Of a stretch of DNA of 64,000 bases, positions 26,447-36,215 are shown piece by piece. Under the pieces are notes generated by a model that was given only the letters and a program-made list of their open reading frames with translations, had not been told where the DNA came from and did no database searches. The stretch is from Sneathiella litorea (lineage in GTDB: Bacteria > Pseudomonadota > Alphaproteobacteria > Sneathiellales > Sneathiellaceae). Within the stretch, counting starts at the first letter, position 1. Each line of letters opens with the position of its first letter. The DNA lies in the NCBI RefSeq assembly GCF_009882915.1, contig NZ_WTUW01000009.1, forward strand, positions 744,001 through 808,000. Direction: 5' to 3'. A program made the translations under genes and the position numbers.

Positions 26447-27382
26447 ATGAAAGTGCTTTCGGGAAATGGCAATCGACCTTTGGCGGAAGCCATTACGAGC
26501 TACCTTAAGCTTCCTTTAACTGATGCCGATGTCCGGCGGTTCTCGGACATGGAAGTTTTTGTAGAAATTCATGAGAATGTGCGCGGCGAGGATGTCTTCG
26601 TTGTACAGCCCACCTCTTTTCCGGCAAATGACCATTTGATGGAACTATTGGTCTGCATTGATGCGCTGAAAAGAGCCTCGGCATCGAGAATCACAGCGGT
26701 CCTCCCCTATTTTGGCTACGCCCGCCAGGACCGAAAGCCGGGACCAAGAACACCCATTTCGGCGAAACTGGTCGCCAACCTGATAACAACAGCAGGGGCA
26801 GACAGGGTTCTCACCATGGATCTGCATGCCGGCCAAATCCAGGGGTTCTTTGATATTCCAACGGATAACCTGTTCTCTGCGCCCGTTATTGTCCCTGATA
26901 TTGAAAAGCATTATGGCAAGGGAAGCGATATCACCATCGTATCTCCTGATGTGGGCGGCGTTGTTCGCGCTCGCGCGTATGCCAAAAGGCTTGACGCAGA
27001 CCTTGCAATCGTAGATAAGCGCCGTGAAAAAGCTGGTGTTTCAGAAGTGATGAATATTATCGGTGACGTCAAAAATCAGCGTTGTATTCTGGTCGATGAT
27101 ATTGTCGATAGTGCGGGCACGCTGTGTAATGCCGCCAAAGCACTGATGGAAAAAGGTGCGAAAAGTGTGGCGGGATATGTAACACATGGTGTCCTGTCTG
27201 GTGGTGCCATTTCACGCATTAACGACTCTGCACTCGATGAAATGGTAACGACCGATAGTATCATGGAGACGGAAGCATTCCGGGCTTCAAAAAAGATGCG
27301 GCAAATTTCCGTCGCTCCGCTGATTGGCGAAGCGATGTATAGAATTTCAAAGGAAACTTCTGTTTCCAGCCTATTCGACTAA
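26447..27382 (+). CDS. prs: Ribose-phosphate pyrophosphokinase
   Basis: Makes PRPP from ribose-5-phosphate and ATP for purine, pyrimidine, histidine, tryptophan and NAD synthesis. It has 311 residues, normal length. Motifs are [44 protein letters not shown] and the PRPP loop [17 protein letters not shown]. An AAGGA ribosome site precedes the ATG. It is followed by rplY and pth, the usual alphaproteobacterial order. Confidence 0.97.
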   Translation: MKVLSGNGNRPLAEAITSYLKLPLTDADVRRFSDMEVFVEIHENVRGEDVFVVQPTSFPANDHLMELLVCIDALKRASASRITAVLPYFGYARQDRKPGPRTPISAKLVANLITTAGADRVLTMDLHAGQIQGFFDIPTDNLFSAPVIVPDIEKHYGKGSDITIVSPDVGGVVRARAYAKRLDADLAIVDKRREKAGVSEVMNIIGDVKNQRCILVDDIVDSAGTLCNAAKALMEKGAKSVAGYVTHGVLSGGAISRINDSALDEMVTTDSIMETEAFRASKKMRQISVAPLIGEAMYRISKETSVSSLFD

Positions 27383-27435
27383 TTCGGATAGGCATTAGGC
27401 GGCGCGGGCACCCCTGGAGGCACGCGTCATATTGG

Positions 27436-27454
27436 CACCGGGTTTATCCCGGTG
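27436..27454 (+). promoter_or_regulatory. Hairpin in the prs-rplY intergenic leader
   Basis: CACCGGG-TTTAT-CCCGGTG is a perfect 7-bp hairpin 25 bases ahead of the rplY ATG, with no T-run. It may be part of a folded 5' leader or a processing site. Confidence 0.4.
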
Positions 27455-27479
27455 TTGCTCGTTACGTAGGAGATATACA

Positions 27480-28136
27480 ATGAGCGAAAATGCAGTGCTA
27501 ATTGCAGAAACGCGTGACCGGGTCGGAAAGGGGACCTCCCGTGCATTGCGTCGTGACGGTCGGACACCCGCCGTCATTTATGGTGACAAAAAGACCCCTA
27601 TTTCCATTTCCCTGGAAACCAAAGAGCTTGTGAAGACCATTAATCATGGCGCCTTCCTTTCCACAGTTTTCACTGTGCAGGTGGGAACTGATAAGCATAA
27701 TGTACTGCCGCGTGACATGCAGTTACATCCGATCAATGATATGCCGGTGCATGTAGACTTCCTGCGCGTTTCCGCCAAATCACAGATTGCGGTCATGGTT
27801 GCCGTGAACTTCCTCAATGAAGAAGAATGTGTCGGCCTGAAACGTGGTGGCGTATTGAACGTTGTCCGTCATGAAGTTGAAATGATGGTACCCGCCGGAA
27901 ATATCCCGGAATCGCTTGAGATCGACCTCCTGAACTTCGACATTGGTGACAGTGTTCATATTTCCGAGGTGACGCTGCCTGAAGGTACGCAGCCGACGAT
28001 TACGGACCGCGACTTTACGATTGCAACAATCGCCGCACCGACTGTCGAACCGGAAACGTCTGAAGAGGAAGAAGGCGCAGAAGCCGACGCAGCCGCTGAG
28101 GACACAGGCGCAGAAGCCGAAGAATCCGAAGACTAA
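27480..28136 (+). CDS. rplY: 50S ribosomal protein L25/general stress protein Ctc
   Basis: Binds 5S rRNA in the 50S subunit. It has 218 residues, the long two-domain CTC form: an N-terminal L25 domain ([31 protein letters not shown]) and a C-terminal beta domain, then an acidic Glu/Ala tail. AGGAGA precedes the ATG chosen, which gives [18 protein letters not shown]; an upstream in-frame start would include the intergenic hairpin and is rejected. Pth follows 10 bases later. Confidence 0.93.
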   Translation: MSENAVLIAETRDRVGKGTSRALRRDGRTPAVIYGDKKTPISISLETKELVKTINHGAFLSTVFTVQVGTDKHNVLPRDMQLHPINDMPVHVDFLRVSAKSQIAVMVAVNFLNEEECVGLKRGGVLNVVRHEVEMMVPAGNIPESLEIDLLNFDIGDSVHISEVTLPEGTQPTITDRDFTIATIAAPTVEPETSEEEEGAEADAAAEDTGAEAEESED

Positions 28137-28146
28137 TCGGGATGGT

Positions 28147-28755
28147 ATGATGATTTTGCTGGTTGGCCTTGGAAATCCTGGTAAGGGATATGCAGGCAAC
28201 CGGCATAATTTTGGATATATGGCGGTGGATGAAATTGTCCGCCGCCATTCCTTTATGCCGGAACGCGTTCGATTTCAAGGACTGGCTGCTGAGGGAAACA
28301 TCGGCGGAACGAAGGTCCTTGCGCTAAAACCCACGACCTACATGAACCTGTCCGGGCAATCCGTTGGCGAAGCCGCACGGTTTTACAAAATCCCTCTCGA
28401 GAATATCATCGTCTTCCATGATGAACTGGATTTGCCGCTCGGGAAAGTGCGCGTAAAAACCGGCGGTGGACATGGCGGAAACAACGGTATTCGCTCTATC
28501 ACCGATCATATCGGTGCCGATTTCTGCAGGGTTCGATTAGGGGTCGGGCATCCCGGAGAAAAGCATCTGGTTTCAGGTCATGTTCTCAAGGATTTTGCAA
28601 AAGCCGAAATGCCCGCAGTAGAAAAAATTATCGAAAGTATCGCGCGTCATACTGAACTTATCGTGACCGGAGATACGTCAAGCTTTATGAACAAGATCGC
28701 CCTCGACATTGCGCCGCCAAAAGAAAAGCGAGCCGAGAAAAAAGAAGGAAACTGA
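28147..28755 (+). CDS. pth: Peptidyl-tRNA hydrolase
   Basis: Frees tRNAs from stalled peptidyl-tRNA. The product is 202 residues from the first of two adjacent ATGs. Motifs are LLVGLGNPGKGYAGNRHNFG with the catalytic His, KPTTYMNLSGQSV, FHDELDLPLGKVRVKTGGGH and GGNNGIRSI. A Lys/Glu-rich tail ends the protein. The longer frame beginning inside rplY is a read-through artefact. It sits between rplY and ychF. Confidence 0.95.
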   Translation: MMILLVGLGNPGKGYAGNRHNFGYMAVDEIVRRHSFMPERVRFQGLAAEGNIGGTKVLALKPTTYMNLSGQSVGEAARFYKIPLENIIVFHDELDLPLGKVRVKTGGGHGGNNGIRSITDHIGADFCRVRLGVGHPGEKHLVSGHVLKDFAKAEMPAVEKIIESIARHTELIVTGDTSSFMNKIALDIAPPKEKRAEKKEGN

Positions 28756-28757
28756 GT

Positions 28758-29855
28758 ATGGGCTTTAAATGCGGAATAGTTGGCCTTCCCAATGTCGGCA
28801 AATCAACTCTTTTCAACGCCCTGACGCAAACAGCGCAGGCAGCAGCGGAGAACTATCCCTTCTGCACGATTGAGCCGAACCTCGGTCAGGTTCCTGTGCC
28901 GGATGAACGGATGGAAAAATTGGCACAGTTGGCCGGTTCCAAGGAGATCATCCCAACACAGCTTACCTTCGTCGATATCGCCGGGCTGGTCCGTGGTGCG
29001 GCAAGTGGTGAAGGCCTTGGCAACAAGTTCCTTGCGCATATTCGGGAGGTAGACGCCATCATCCAGGTTGTCCGCTGCTTCGAGGATGATGACATTACCC
29101 ATGTCGACGGAAAAATCGACCCGCTATCCGATATTGAAACCATCGAGACCGAGCTAATGCTCGCGGATTTAGAGAGCCTCGAAAAGCGGACGGAAGCACT
29201 GGTTAAAAAAATTCGCGGCGGAGACAAGGAAGCCAAGAAGCAGGCGGAATTGATTGACCGTGCGCTTGCTGTTTTACACGACGGAAAACCAGCTCGTCTT
29301 GTCGAACTAGCGGATGAAGAAGTGAAAATCTTCCGCAATCTACATCTCCTGACCCAAAAGCCGGTTCTGTATGTTTGCAACGTTGAGGAAGGAAGCGCCG
29401 CAACGGGCAATGCCTACTCGGATAAAGTAAAGACAAAGGCGGAGGCGGAGAATGCCGGTACTGTTGTAATATCGGCGGCGATTGAGGCCGAGGTCGCCCA
29501 GCTCGATGCGGAAGAGCGCGCGGAATTTCTTTCCGATCTCGGACTCGTTGAAACAGGGCTTGGGCGTATTATTCGGGCTGGATATGATTTGCTCGATCTA
29601 ATCACCTATTTTACGGTCGGACCCAAAGAATGTCGGGCCTGGACCGTCACCAAAGGCACCAAAGCACCGCAGGCGGCCGGCGTCATTCATACCGATTTCG
29701 AAAAAGGCTTTATTCGCGCTGAAACTATCGCGTACCCTGCCTATGTGGAACAAGGCGGAGAAAGCGGTGCAAAGGAAGCTGGCCTCATGCGGCTGGAAGG
29801 GAAGGAATATGTCGTCGATGACGGCGATGTCCTGCATTTCAGATTTGCCAATTAA
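28758..29855 (+). CDS. ychF: Redox-regulated ATPase YchF (OBG family)
   Basis: P-loop NTPase of 365 residues that prefers ATP over GTP. Motifs: G1 GLPNVGKSTLFNALTQ, G3 DIAGLVRGAASGEGLGN, a coiled-coil insert (LADLESLEKRTEALVKKIRG) and the C-terminal TGS domain (YFTVGPKECRAWTVTKG, HTDFEKGFIRAETI). YchF binds ribosomes and affects oxidative stress responses. It starts two bases after pth, so pth-ychF is one operon. Confidence 0.96.
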   Translation: MGFKCGIVGLPNVGKSTLFNALTQTAQAAAENYPFCTIEPNLGQVPVPDERMEKLAQLAGSKEIIPTQLTFVDIAGLVRGAASGEGLGNKFLAHIREVDAIIQVVRCFEDDDITHVDGKIDPLSDIETIETELMLADLESLEKRTEALVKKIRGGDKEAKKQAELIDRALAVLHDGKPARLVELADEEVKIFRNLHLLTQKPVLYVCNVEEGSAATGNAYSDKVKTKAEAENAGTVVISAAIEAEVAQLDAEERAEFLSDLGLVETGLGRIIRAGYDLLDLITYFTVGPKECRAWTVTKGTKAPQAAGVIHTDFEKGFIRAETIAYPAYVEQGGESGAKEAGLMRLEGKEYVVDDGDVLHFRFAN

Positions 29856-29927
29856 GCCCCTGCCCTGACCTTTGAAAAAGCAGTAAATGCGCAAACGATC
29901 GAAACAAGATCAGAAGGTGAAGTAAAA

Positions 29928-30395
29928 ATGCGTTATTGGGAAGATTTTACCGTCGGCATGGTTTTGGAGTTCGGCGGATACGAAGTGACAGAAGAAGAGA
30001 TAATTGAATTCGCGACTGAATTTGATCCCCAATCTTTTCACATCGATAAAGATGCCGCAAAAGAGCATTTTTTCGGCGGCATAATTGCGAGTGGCTGGCA
30101 TACAGGCTCAATGTGCATGAGAATGATGGTTGATCATTATATCGGGGATTCTGCCTCCATGGGGTCGCCGGGCATTGAACAGCTTCGTTGGAAAAAGCCA
30201 GTACGGCCGGGCGAAATCCTTCAGGTAAAAGCCGAGGTTCTTGACCGCAGCCTTCCAAAAAGCCGTCCTGAGCTTGGTTTTGTCAAATTTTCCCATACCG
30301 TCCTTAATCAGAAGGGCGAGGTTAAGATGACCATGATTTCGAGTGGCATGTTCCTGCGCAATCCAGAAAACTCTGCGACGGAGGCATCCCAATGA
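29928..30395 (+). CDS. MaoC-like (R)-specific enoyl-CoA hydratase family protein
   Basis: Hot-dog fold hydratase of 155 residues. It contains YWEDFTVGMVLEFGGYEVTE and the catalytic region FATEFDPQSFHIDKDAAKEH, in which Asp and His of the FDPQxFH motif hydrate trans-2-enoyl-CoA, then FGGIIASGWHTGSMCMRMMV. The next gene encodes a close homologue and overlaps by 4 bases (ATGA), so they may form a heterodimer. The substrate is unknown. Confidence 0.85.
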   Translation: MRYWEDFTVGMVLEFGGYEVTEEEIIEFATEFDPQSFHIDKDAAKEHFFGGIIASGWHTGSMCMRMMVDHYIGDSASMGSPGIEQLRWKKPVRPGEILQVKAEVLDRSLPKSRPELGFVKFSHTVLNQKGEVKMTMISSGMFLRNPENSATEASQ

Positions 30396-30841
30396 CCAAG
30401 ATTTATTTCGAGGATATTGCCGTTGGGGATACAACAACCTCCCATAGCAGGACTGTCACGAAAGAGGAAATTATCGACTTTGCACGCAAGTATGACCCGC
30501 AATCATTCCATATAGATGAAGAAGCAGCAAAAAAGAGCATCTATGGCGGGTTGATCGCTTCCGGCTGGCATACGGCGTCAAATCTGATGCGGCTTCTCGT
30601 TGATAATGCGACGAATAATCGCGCCGGCCTGGGATCACCAGGGTTTGACGATTTACGCTGGGTCCGGCCGGTTCGGCCAGGCGATAGTCTGCGCTATGAA
30701 TCCACAGTTGTTGAAACAAGAAAATCCGCATCCCGACCTGAGATGGGAATTGTTCGCGCAGACGTCAATCTCCTCAACCAGAATGACGAAATAGTGCTCA
30801 GCCTGAAATCCATTGGCATGGTGAAAACGCGTCCCATATAA
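30392..30841 (+). CDS. Second MaoC-like hydratase, tandem paralogue
   Basis: Protein of 149 residues with the same layout as its upstream neighbour: YFEDIAVGDTTTSHSRTVTK, FARKYDPQSFHIDEEAAKKS, YGGLIASGWHTASNLMRLLV and SPGFDDLRWVRPVRPGDSLR. Both copies keep the catalytic Asp and His, so this looks like tandem duplication followed by divergence rather than decay. A heterodimer or different chain-length preferences are possible. Confidence 0.85.
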   Translation: MTKIYFEDIAVGDTTTSHSRTVTKEEIIDFARKYDPQSFHIDEEAAKKSIYGGLIASGWHTASNLMRLLVDNATNNRAGLGSPGFDDLRWVRPVRPGDSLRYESTVVETRKSASRPEMGIVRADVNLLNQNDEIVLSLKSIGMVKTRPI

Positions 30842-30949
30842 AGCTGAAGGGATTTCACGGCCCGGTGGATTTTTAACTTAGGCCTAACGACTTTACATTA
30901 TATAGTCCGATGTGCCTGATATTTAATCGGCAATTCTAGGGGTAGTGAA

Positions 30950-31921
30950 ATGGATTTTTTCTTGTCTGGCTTCGCGATATTCGTTGTCGTTCTGGTCCTT
31001 CTGGCCATTATCATTGTCTTTATGGGCGTGACCATAGTACCGCAAGGCTATCAATATACCATTGAGCGCTTTGGCCGATATACCCGAAGCCTACACCCGG
31101 GCCTTGGCCTCATCCTCCCCTTCATCGATCGTATTGGCGGCAGAATCAATATGATGGAGCAGGTGCTCGATATTCCGACACAGGAAGTGATTTCCCGTGA
31201 TAATGCCATGGTGCAGGTCGACGGCGTCCTCTTCTATCAGGTTCTGGATGCCGCAAAATCCGCCTATGAAGTGCGCGACCTGGAGCGTGCCATTCAAAAT
31301 CTGGCGCAGACAAACCTCAGAACGGTGCTGGGCTCAATGGATCTCGATGAAGCCTTGAGCCAGCGTGATGCGATTAACGTCCGCCTTCTTAATGTCATTG
31401 ATCAGGCTTCCACACCCTGGGGCCTTAAGGTCACCCGCGTCGAGATTAAGGATATTACGCCGCCGCTCGATCTTGTTGAAGCGATGGGACGACAGATGAA
31501 GGCGGAGCGCTTGAAACGCGCCGTTATTCTGGAAGCCGAAGGTGTTCGCCAGTCTGAAATCCTGAAAGCTGAAGGGGAAAAGAAAGCCGCGATCCTGGAA
31601 GCAGAAGGCCGGAGAGAGGCTGCGTTTCGCGACGCTGAAGCGCGGGAACGTCTGGCCGAAGCTGAAGCAAAGGCCACTCATGATGTATCAGAGGCCATTG
31701 CAGCAGGCGATATTCAGTCTATCAATTACTTCATTGCCCAGAAGTACACGGAAGCAATGAAGGAAATCGGCATGGCCCGCAATTCAAAAGTTGTCCTTAT
31801 GCCTATGGAAGCAAGTGCCCTGGTTGGTTCGCTTGGCGGTATCGGGGCAATTGCAAAAGAAGTCTTTGGCAAGGATAGTGGTAAGAGCCGTTCGAGCGGT
31901 TCTGTTCCCACTGTTGAGTAA
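30950..31921 (+). CDS. SPFH/stomatin-like membrane protein (QmcA-like)
   Basis: Protein of 323 residues: one N-terminal membrane segment ([20 protein letters not shown]), the SPFH domain ([40 protein letters not shown]) and a C-terminal coiled coil with repeated Glu-Ala-Glu ([20 protein letters not shown]). Paraslipins form large oligomers at membrane microdomains. The NfeD partner gene follows five bases later, the standard pairing. It likely acts in membrane protein quality control, by analogy to QmcA. Confidence 0.9.
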   Translation: MDFFLSGFAIFVVVLVLLAIIIVFMGVTIVPQGYQYTIERFGRYTRSLHPGLGLILPFIDRIGGRINMMEQVLDIPTQEVISRDNAMVQVDGVLFYQVLDAAKSAYEVRDLERAIQNLAQTNLRTVLGSMDLDEALSQRDAINVRLLNVIDQASTPWGLKVTRVEIKDITPPLDLVEAMGRQMKAERLKRAVILEAEGVRQSEILKAEGEKKAAILEAEGRREAAFRDAEARERLAEAEAKATHDVSEAIAAGDIQSINYFIAQKYTEAMKEIGMARNSKVVLMPMEASALVGSLGGIGAIAKEVFGKDSGKSRSSGSVPTVE

Positions 31922-31926
31922 CGCCC

Positions 31927-32394
31927 ATGCTTGATCCTTTTATTACCTGGCTCGCAAATCTCGAATTCTGGTCCTGGTGGATCCTCGGTATTATATTAGT
32001 GATCCTGGAAATCTTCGCGCCCAGCACTATCTTTCTCTGGCTTGGTATATCTGCGGGACTGGTCGGTTTTGTTGCGTGGGCTTTTCCAGATATGCGTTGG
32101 GAATACCAATGGATCCTGTTCGCCATTATCGCGATTGCCAGTATTCTTATCTCCCGTCTATTCCTGAAAAGGCACCCAGGAGTTGAAGACAATATCACAC
32201 TCAACCAACGCGGGGCGCAATATGTCGGCCGCCACTTTACCCTGACGGAGCCAATCCGCAATGGTCGGGGAAAGATCCATGTTGATGATACCCAGTGGTC
32301 CGTTGAAGGGCCAGATATGGGACCTGGTGAGGTGGTCAATGTAACCGGTGTTGACGGTATACTTCTCATCGTTGAACCTGTCACAAAGAAATAG
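31927..32394 (+). CDS. NfeD-family membrane protein
   Basis: Partner of the SPFH protein, 155 residues. Two or three membrane segments (WWILGIILVILEIFAPSTIF, FLWLGISAGLVGFVAWAF) are followed by a cytoplasmic OB-fold (RGAQYVGRHFTLTEPIRNGR, GKIHVDDTQWSVEGPDMGPG). This is the short NfeD1b type without an N-terminal protease domain. A GGAGAT ribosome site for the next gene lies at its stop. Confidence 0.9.
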   Translation: MLDPFITWLANLEFWSWWILGIILVILEIFAPSTIFLWLGISAGLVGFVAWAFPDMRWEYQWILFAIIAIASILISRLFLKRHPGVEDNITLNQRGAQYVGRHFTLTEPIRNGRGKIHVDDTQWSVEGPDMGPGEVVNVTGVDGILLIVEPVTKK

Positions 32395-32405
32395 GAGATA
32401 AAATA

Positions 32406-33062
32406 TTGGGTGAAATAATTGAACTCACAGCTGCGGACGGCCATAAGTTAAATGCCTATAAGGCGACACCGACGGCAACTGCCAAGGGGGGCGTCGTCAT
32501 TCTGCAGGAAATTTTTGGCGTGAACAGCCATATAAAGAATGTATGTGATGGCTACGCCAAGCAGGGCTATGTCGCTATAGCCCCAGCCCTGTTTGACCGG
32601 GTCGCTCCCAACATCACGCTCGCCTATGAACAGGATGATATCCAGCAGGGGCTCGGGTACATGAAGAAGGTTGACAGCGATGACGCCCTTAAAGACATTG
32701 ATGCTGCGGCCAAGTTACTGGCTGACGCCGGTAACGTCGCCGTGATCGGATATTGCTGGGGCGGTAGCCTCGCCTATCTCGCCGCTTGTCGCCTGCCATC
32801 TATCGATAAGGCCGTTGGGTATTACGGCGGACAGATCCCTCAAACTATTGAAGAAGAACCCAAAGTGCCGATCATCCTGCATTTTGGCGATAAAGACGCT
32901 TCGATCCCGATGTCCGCAGTGGAGGATGTAAAAACCAGGCGGCCGGATATTCCCGTTTACGTTTATCCCGCGGGTCACGGGTTTAATTGTGATCATCGCG
33001 GTAGTTACGATGCGGAATCCGCTCATCTTGCACTTGAGCGTACACTTGAATTCATAGGCTGA
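32406..33062 (+). CDS. Dienelactone hydrolase family protein
   Basis: Alpha/beta hydrolase of 218 residues. The nucleophile is Cys in GYCWGGSL, with the acid in FGDKDASIP and His in YPAGHGFNCDHRGSYD, giving the Cys-Asp-His triad of dienelactone hydrolases. It begins GEIIELTAADGHKLNAYKAT. The start is TTG with AGGAGAT eight bases before it and no better alternative. The physiological substrate is unknown. It ends seven bases from a convergent VOC gene. Confidence 0.87.
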   Translation: MGEIIELTAADGHKLNAYKATPTATAKGGVVILQEIFGVNSHIKNVCDGYAKQGYVAIAPALFDRVAPNITLAYEQDDIQQGLGYMKKVDSDDALKDIDAAAKLLADAGNVAVIGYCWGGSLAYLAACRLPSIDKAVGYYGGQIPQTIEEEPKVPIILHFGDKDASIPMSAVEDVKTRRPDIPVYVYPAGHGFNCDHRGSYDAESAHLALERTLEFIG

Positions 33063-33068
33063 ACTGAA

Positions 33069-33929
33069 CTAGCCGGCTGTAAATTCCAGCAATAGGCCGC
33101 AGGCTTGCGTCGGGTTTACCCGAAGGGTGCCATTCGCAATTTTCTGCGGCTTAATACCTTTTTCCGATAAGAACTGCGCAGTCTGATCCAGTTCTTCGAC
33201 GGCAACGGTCATCGCGATTAAGTGCGGCAACGACGGCATTTCATCTGAAATCGTCAGGCCCGGAAATAACAGGTCAATATCCCGATCGTTTACAAAAATC
33301 AGGCTTCCAAGTCCAAAGCGCACTGTTAGGGTATTGTCGGTAAGGGTGACATTGATGGAACCACAAAGCCGCTGATAATAGGGTGCAATCTCGCCAGGGT
33401 TTTCCACTACCACAACAACAGAATTTATATATTTTGCCCCATTCGGATGGCTGAGCCACTCCGGTCGACGCACTATCTCGGGCGTTAAGTGATGACAGAT
33501 GAATAGATTTTTCGCGGTCAATCCTGCGGAGGATGATAACCGGATCAGCTTGAATTCCGGCAGCACATCACCTTCCGGCAGTTCCAGTTTACGCTTCAGT
33601 ACCAGCAACTCTGACGGTTCCAGTCCATCCTCAGACAGTGATTGATAGGTGACGTCTGGGTCATCACTGGCAAGAGCCACACCAAGCAACCCCTCCCCGC
33701 GCTCACCAAGGGCGCGATCAAGTCCGTTGGTCTCTAAAGACGGATCCACGATACCAAGGAGCTCGATATAGTCCTCCTCGAACATAACGCAGTAATTTGC
33801 CGTTCCCCAACCAATGTGCGATCCACGCGGTGTCGCGGTAAACCCAAGGCTTTCATATATAGATCGCGCATTTTCAAGGTTCTCAACCCCAATCAGGACA
33901 TGATCAATTCCGGTTATATTATGCAGCAT
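33069..33929 (-). CDS. VOC-superfamily (glyoxalase-like) protein
   Basis: Protein of 286 residues with two vicinal-oxygen-chelate modules. Module 1 starts ITGIDHVLIGVENLENARSI with a His metal ligand; its last strand is CVMFEEDYIELLGIVD. Module 2 includes YINSVVVVVENPGEIAPYYQ and DIDLLFPGLTISDEMPSLPH. The layout fits the Glyoxalase_3 type group. Substrate unknown. It converges on the dienelactone hydrolase gene with six bases between. Confidence 0.8.
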   Translation of the reverse strand: MLHNITGIDHVLIGVENLENARSIYESLGFTATPRGSHIGWGTANYCVMFEEDYIELLGIVDPSLETNGLDRALGERGEGLLGVALASDDPDVTYQSLSEDGLEPSELLVLKRKLELPEGDVLPEFKLIRLSSSAGLTAKNLFICHHLTPEIVRRPEWLSHPNGAKYINSVVVVVENPGEIAPYYQRLCGSINVTLTDNTLTVRFGLGSLIFVNDRDIDLLFPGLTISDEMPSLPHLIAMTVAVEELDQTAQFLSEKGIKPQKIANGTLRVNPTQACGLLLEFTAG

Positions 33930-33971
33930 TCCCTACTCCGATTTAATTTCAGCGATCGGTTATAAGCTAAT

Positions 33972-34595
33972 TCACGCCGTGCGACGGACAAGAGCCGTCA
34001 GCAATCCTGCGCCAATCAAGAAGCTTGCGCCCAAACGATTCACAACCTTCAACACCCTGGGATTTTTAAACCGCGCCCTCAAATTACTGACCAGGAAAGC
34101 CCAGATTGCAACATTTATTGCAGCCAACACAAGGAAAGTCACTTCCAAAATCATAAATTGTATAAACAAAGGCTCATTTACAGTCACGAATTGTGGAACG
34201 AAAGCGACAAAGAAAACAATACTTTTCGGGTTGAGGGCGGTGACAATATAAGTGGCGCGAAACATTGCCGCCTTAGATGCTGCCTTAGTTGAGTGAACGG
34301 TGCTCATGCCACCCTCTGCCCGCCAGAGCCTGATACCGAGCCAAACGAGATATATTGCACCCAGTATTTTTAACGCCGTAAAAAGCGTTGCCGAAGTCGC
34401 AAGGACTGCACCGGCCCCCAATAAGGAGGCTGTCATTGCGGTAAAATCCCCGAGTGTGACACCGGGGACTGTCGCCCAAGCGGTGCTCCGGCCCTGACCT
34501 AGCGCATAGCTTATAACAATCATCACAGTCGGCCCTGGAATGGCAAGAAGGGCCGCACTGGCAATGAAGAACGATATCCAGATTTCGAACGACAT
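33972..34595 (-). CDS. LysE/RhtB-family amino acid exporter
   Basis: Inner-membrane efflux protein of 207 residues with six predicted membrane segments. The family signature GPTVMIVISYALGQGRSTAW follows the first segment, and PKSIVFFVAFVPQFV is the conserved re-entrant region. RhtB-type members export homoserine, threonine or similar amino acids; the substrate here is unknown. It probably has its own promoter. Confidence 0.88.
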   Translation of the reverse strand: MSFEIWISFFIASAALLAIPGPTVMIVISYALGQGRSTAWATVPGVTLGDFTAMTASLLGAGAVLATSATLFTALKILGAIYLVWLGIRLWRAEGGMSTVHSTKAASKAAMFRATYIVTALNPKSIVFFVAFVPQFVTVNEPLFIQFMILEVTFLVLAAINVAIWAFLVSNLRARFKNPRVLKVVNRLGASFLIGAGLLTALVRRTA

Positions 34596-34686
34596 ATCTA
34601 GTTCCTCATAATATGCCTTTTAATCAGCAAAGACATAGCTGGCGAAAAATGACAAGTGCCTGCTTATAATCTGGCAAGAAGTCGGT

Positions 34687-35214
34687 TTAATCCCCTTCAA
34701 ACTCACAGAGGGTGCGGACGTTGACACCCATCGCGGCAATTCGCTTGGCCCCGCCGATATCCGGCAAATCAATGACAAAGGCGGCCCCGATCACGGTGCC
34801 CCCCGCATGACGAATAAGGTTGATCGCCGCGGCAGCCGTGCCGCCAGTAGCAATAAGATCATCAACCAGCAGGACATTCTCCCCTTCTTTTATGGCATCC
34901 TGATGAACTTCCACTGTGTCGGTGCCATACTCAAGATCATATTCTTCGCTGTGGACAGCACCCGGGAGTTTGCCTTTTTTTCGAACCGGAACGAACCCGA
35001 CGCTGAGTTGATGAGCGATAGCACCGCCAAGCACGAACCCCCGGGCCTCAATTCCCGCGACCTTGTCAATCCGTACCCCCGCATAAGGCCAGACAAGTTG
35101 ATCAACAACATGACGAAAGCCACGCGCATCCTGCCAGAGGGTGGTGATATCACGGAACAATATTCCCTTTTTCGGGTAATCAGGAATTGTCCGAATAACA
35201 GATTTTATATCCAT
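34687..35214 (-). CDS. apt: Adenine phosphoribosyltransferase
   Basis: Salvages adenine to AMP with PRPP. It has 175 residues from the ATG giving [20 protein letters not shown]; a longer frame starting inside mtnP is rejected. Motifs are [28 protein letters not shown] and the PRPP loop [20 protein letters not shown]. It is 13 bases after mtnP, which releases adenine, so the two genes act in sequence in methionine/purine salvage. Confidence 0.95.
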   Translation of the reverse strand: MDIKSVIRTIPDYPKKGILFRDITTLWQDARGFRHVVDQLVWPYAGVRIDKVAGIEARGFVLGGAIAHQLSVGFVPVRKKGKLPGAVHSEEYDLEYGTDTVEVHQDAIKEGENVLLVDDLIATGGTAAAAINLIRHAGGTVIGAAFVIDLPDIGGAKRIAAMGVNVRTLCEFEGD

Positions 35215-35227
35215 AATGGCCTCTTGC

Positions 35228-36109
35228 CTAGAGTACGCGGCCTGCCACAGCCGCAAGTTTTTTCATGAGGACCGGATCCCGCGCTTCGGGAGCCGTGATT
35301 AAGGCATTGTCCAAGGCATGATGACAGCCTGCCGAACAGGCAGTAGCCCGCCCCTTAAGCACAGGGACCACTGTTTCTATCAGGCTGCGGGCTTTCTCCC
35401 CATTTTTCATCAGCACCTCGATAATTGTTAAGACTTCAACCGCGTCATGATCAGGGTGCCAACAGTCATAATCAGTTACCATGGCAACGGTCGCATAACA
35501 CATCTCAGCTTCCCGGGCGAGTTTGGCTTCTGGCATATTTGTCATACCAATCACCTGACACCCCCAGCTCCGATAGAGTTCTGATTCGGCAAGGCTCGAG
35601 AATTGCGGTCCCTCCATCGCGAGATATGTCCCGCCCCGATGCACAGAGATACCCACTTGGCGTGCCGCATCCTCCAACTTATCTCCAAGACGAGAACAAA
35701 CCGGATTTGCCATGCTGATATGGGCGACGAGCCCAGTGCCAAAGAAGCTTTTCTTGCGATCAATTGTCCGGTCGATGAACTGATCGATGATTACGAAAGT
35801 TCCAGGCGCAAGCTCTTTCTCAAATGAACCGCAGGCGCTTACAGAGATAATTTCCGTCACCCCCGCGCGTTTGAGCGCATCTATATTGGCCCTGTAGTTC
35901 ACTTCCGCCGGCGGGATTCGATGTCCTCTTCCGTGGCGAGGCAAGAAGACCATCTGTACGCCGTCCAGCGTCCCAAACAGCAAGTCGTCTGAAGGCTGTC
36001 CGAAGGGGCTTTCAATGGTCCTCCAGTGCTTATCCTCAAGCGCATCAAGCCCATAAACACCACTTCCGCCGATCACACCGATAATCGGCTTACTACTTGA
36101 TACGCTCAT
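35228..36109 (-). CDS. mtnP: S-methyl-5'-thioadenosine phosphorylase
   Basis: Splits methylthioadenosine into adenine and 5-methylthioribose-1-phosphate. The ATG with GGAGGT six bases ahead gives 293 residues; an in-frame GTG two codons earlier is less likely. Motifs are [55 protein letters not shown] and [20 protein letters not shown]. It heads the mtnP-apt operon. A bidirectional terminator separates it from petC. Confidence 0.95.
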   Translation of the reverse strand: MSVSSSKPIIGVIGGSGVYGLDALEDKHWRTIESPFGQPSDDLLFGTLDGVQMVFLPRHGRGHRIPPAEVNYRANIDALKRAGVTEIISVSACGSFEKELAPGTFVIIDQFIDRTIDRKKSFFGTGLVAHISMANPVCSRLGDKLEDAARQVGISVHRGGTYLAMEGPQFSSLAESELYRSWGCQVIGMTNMPEAKLAREAEMCYATVAMVTDYDCWHPDHDAVEVLTIIEVLMKNGEKARSLIETVVPVLKGRATACSAGCHHALDNALITAPEARDPVLMKKLAAVAGRVL

Positions 36110-36168
36110 TCCCACCTCCAGCTTAGTATTAGCGAAAACCTAACCTTGAATACTTCGTTACGCCATAA

Positions 36169-36196
36169 AAAAGGGCGCCTCAATAAGCGCCCTTTT
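36169..36196 (-). terminator. Intrinsic terminator of the petABC operon
   Basis: AAAAGGGCGC and GCGCCCTTTT form a 10-bp stem with an 8-base loop. On the minus strand it is followed by TTTTTTATGG, 20 bases past the petC stop. A-rich flanks would also permit activity on the other strand. Confidence 0.85.
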
Positions 36197-36215
36197 CTTG
36201 AAGTCACAAATGGTT

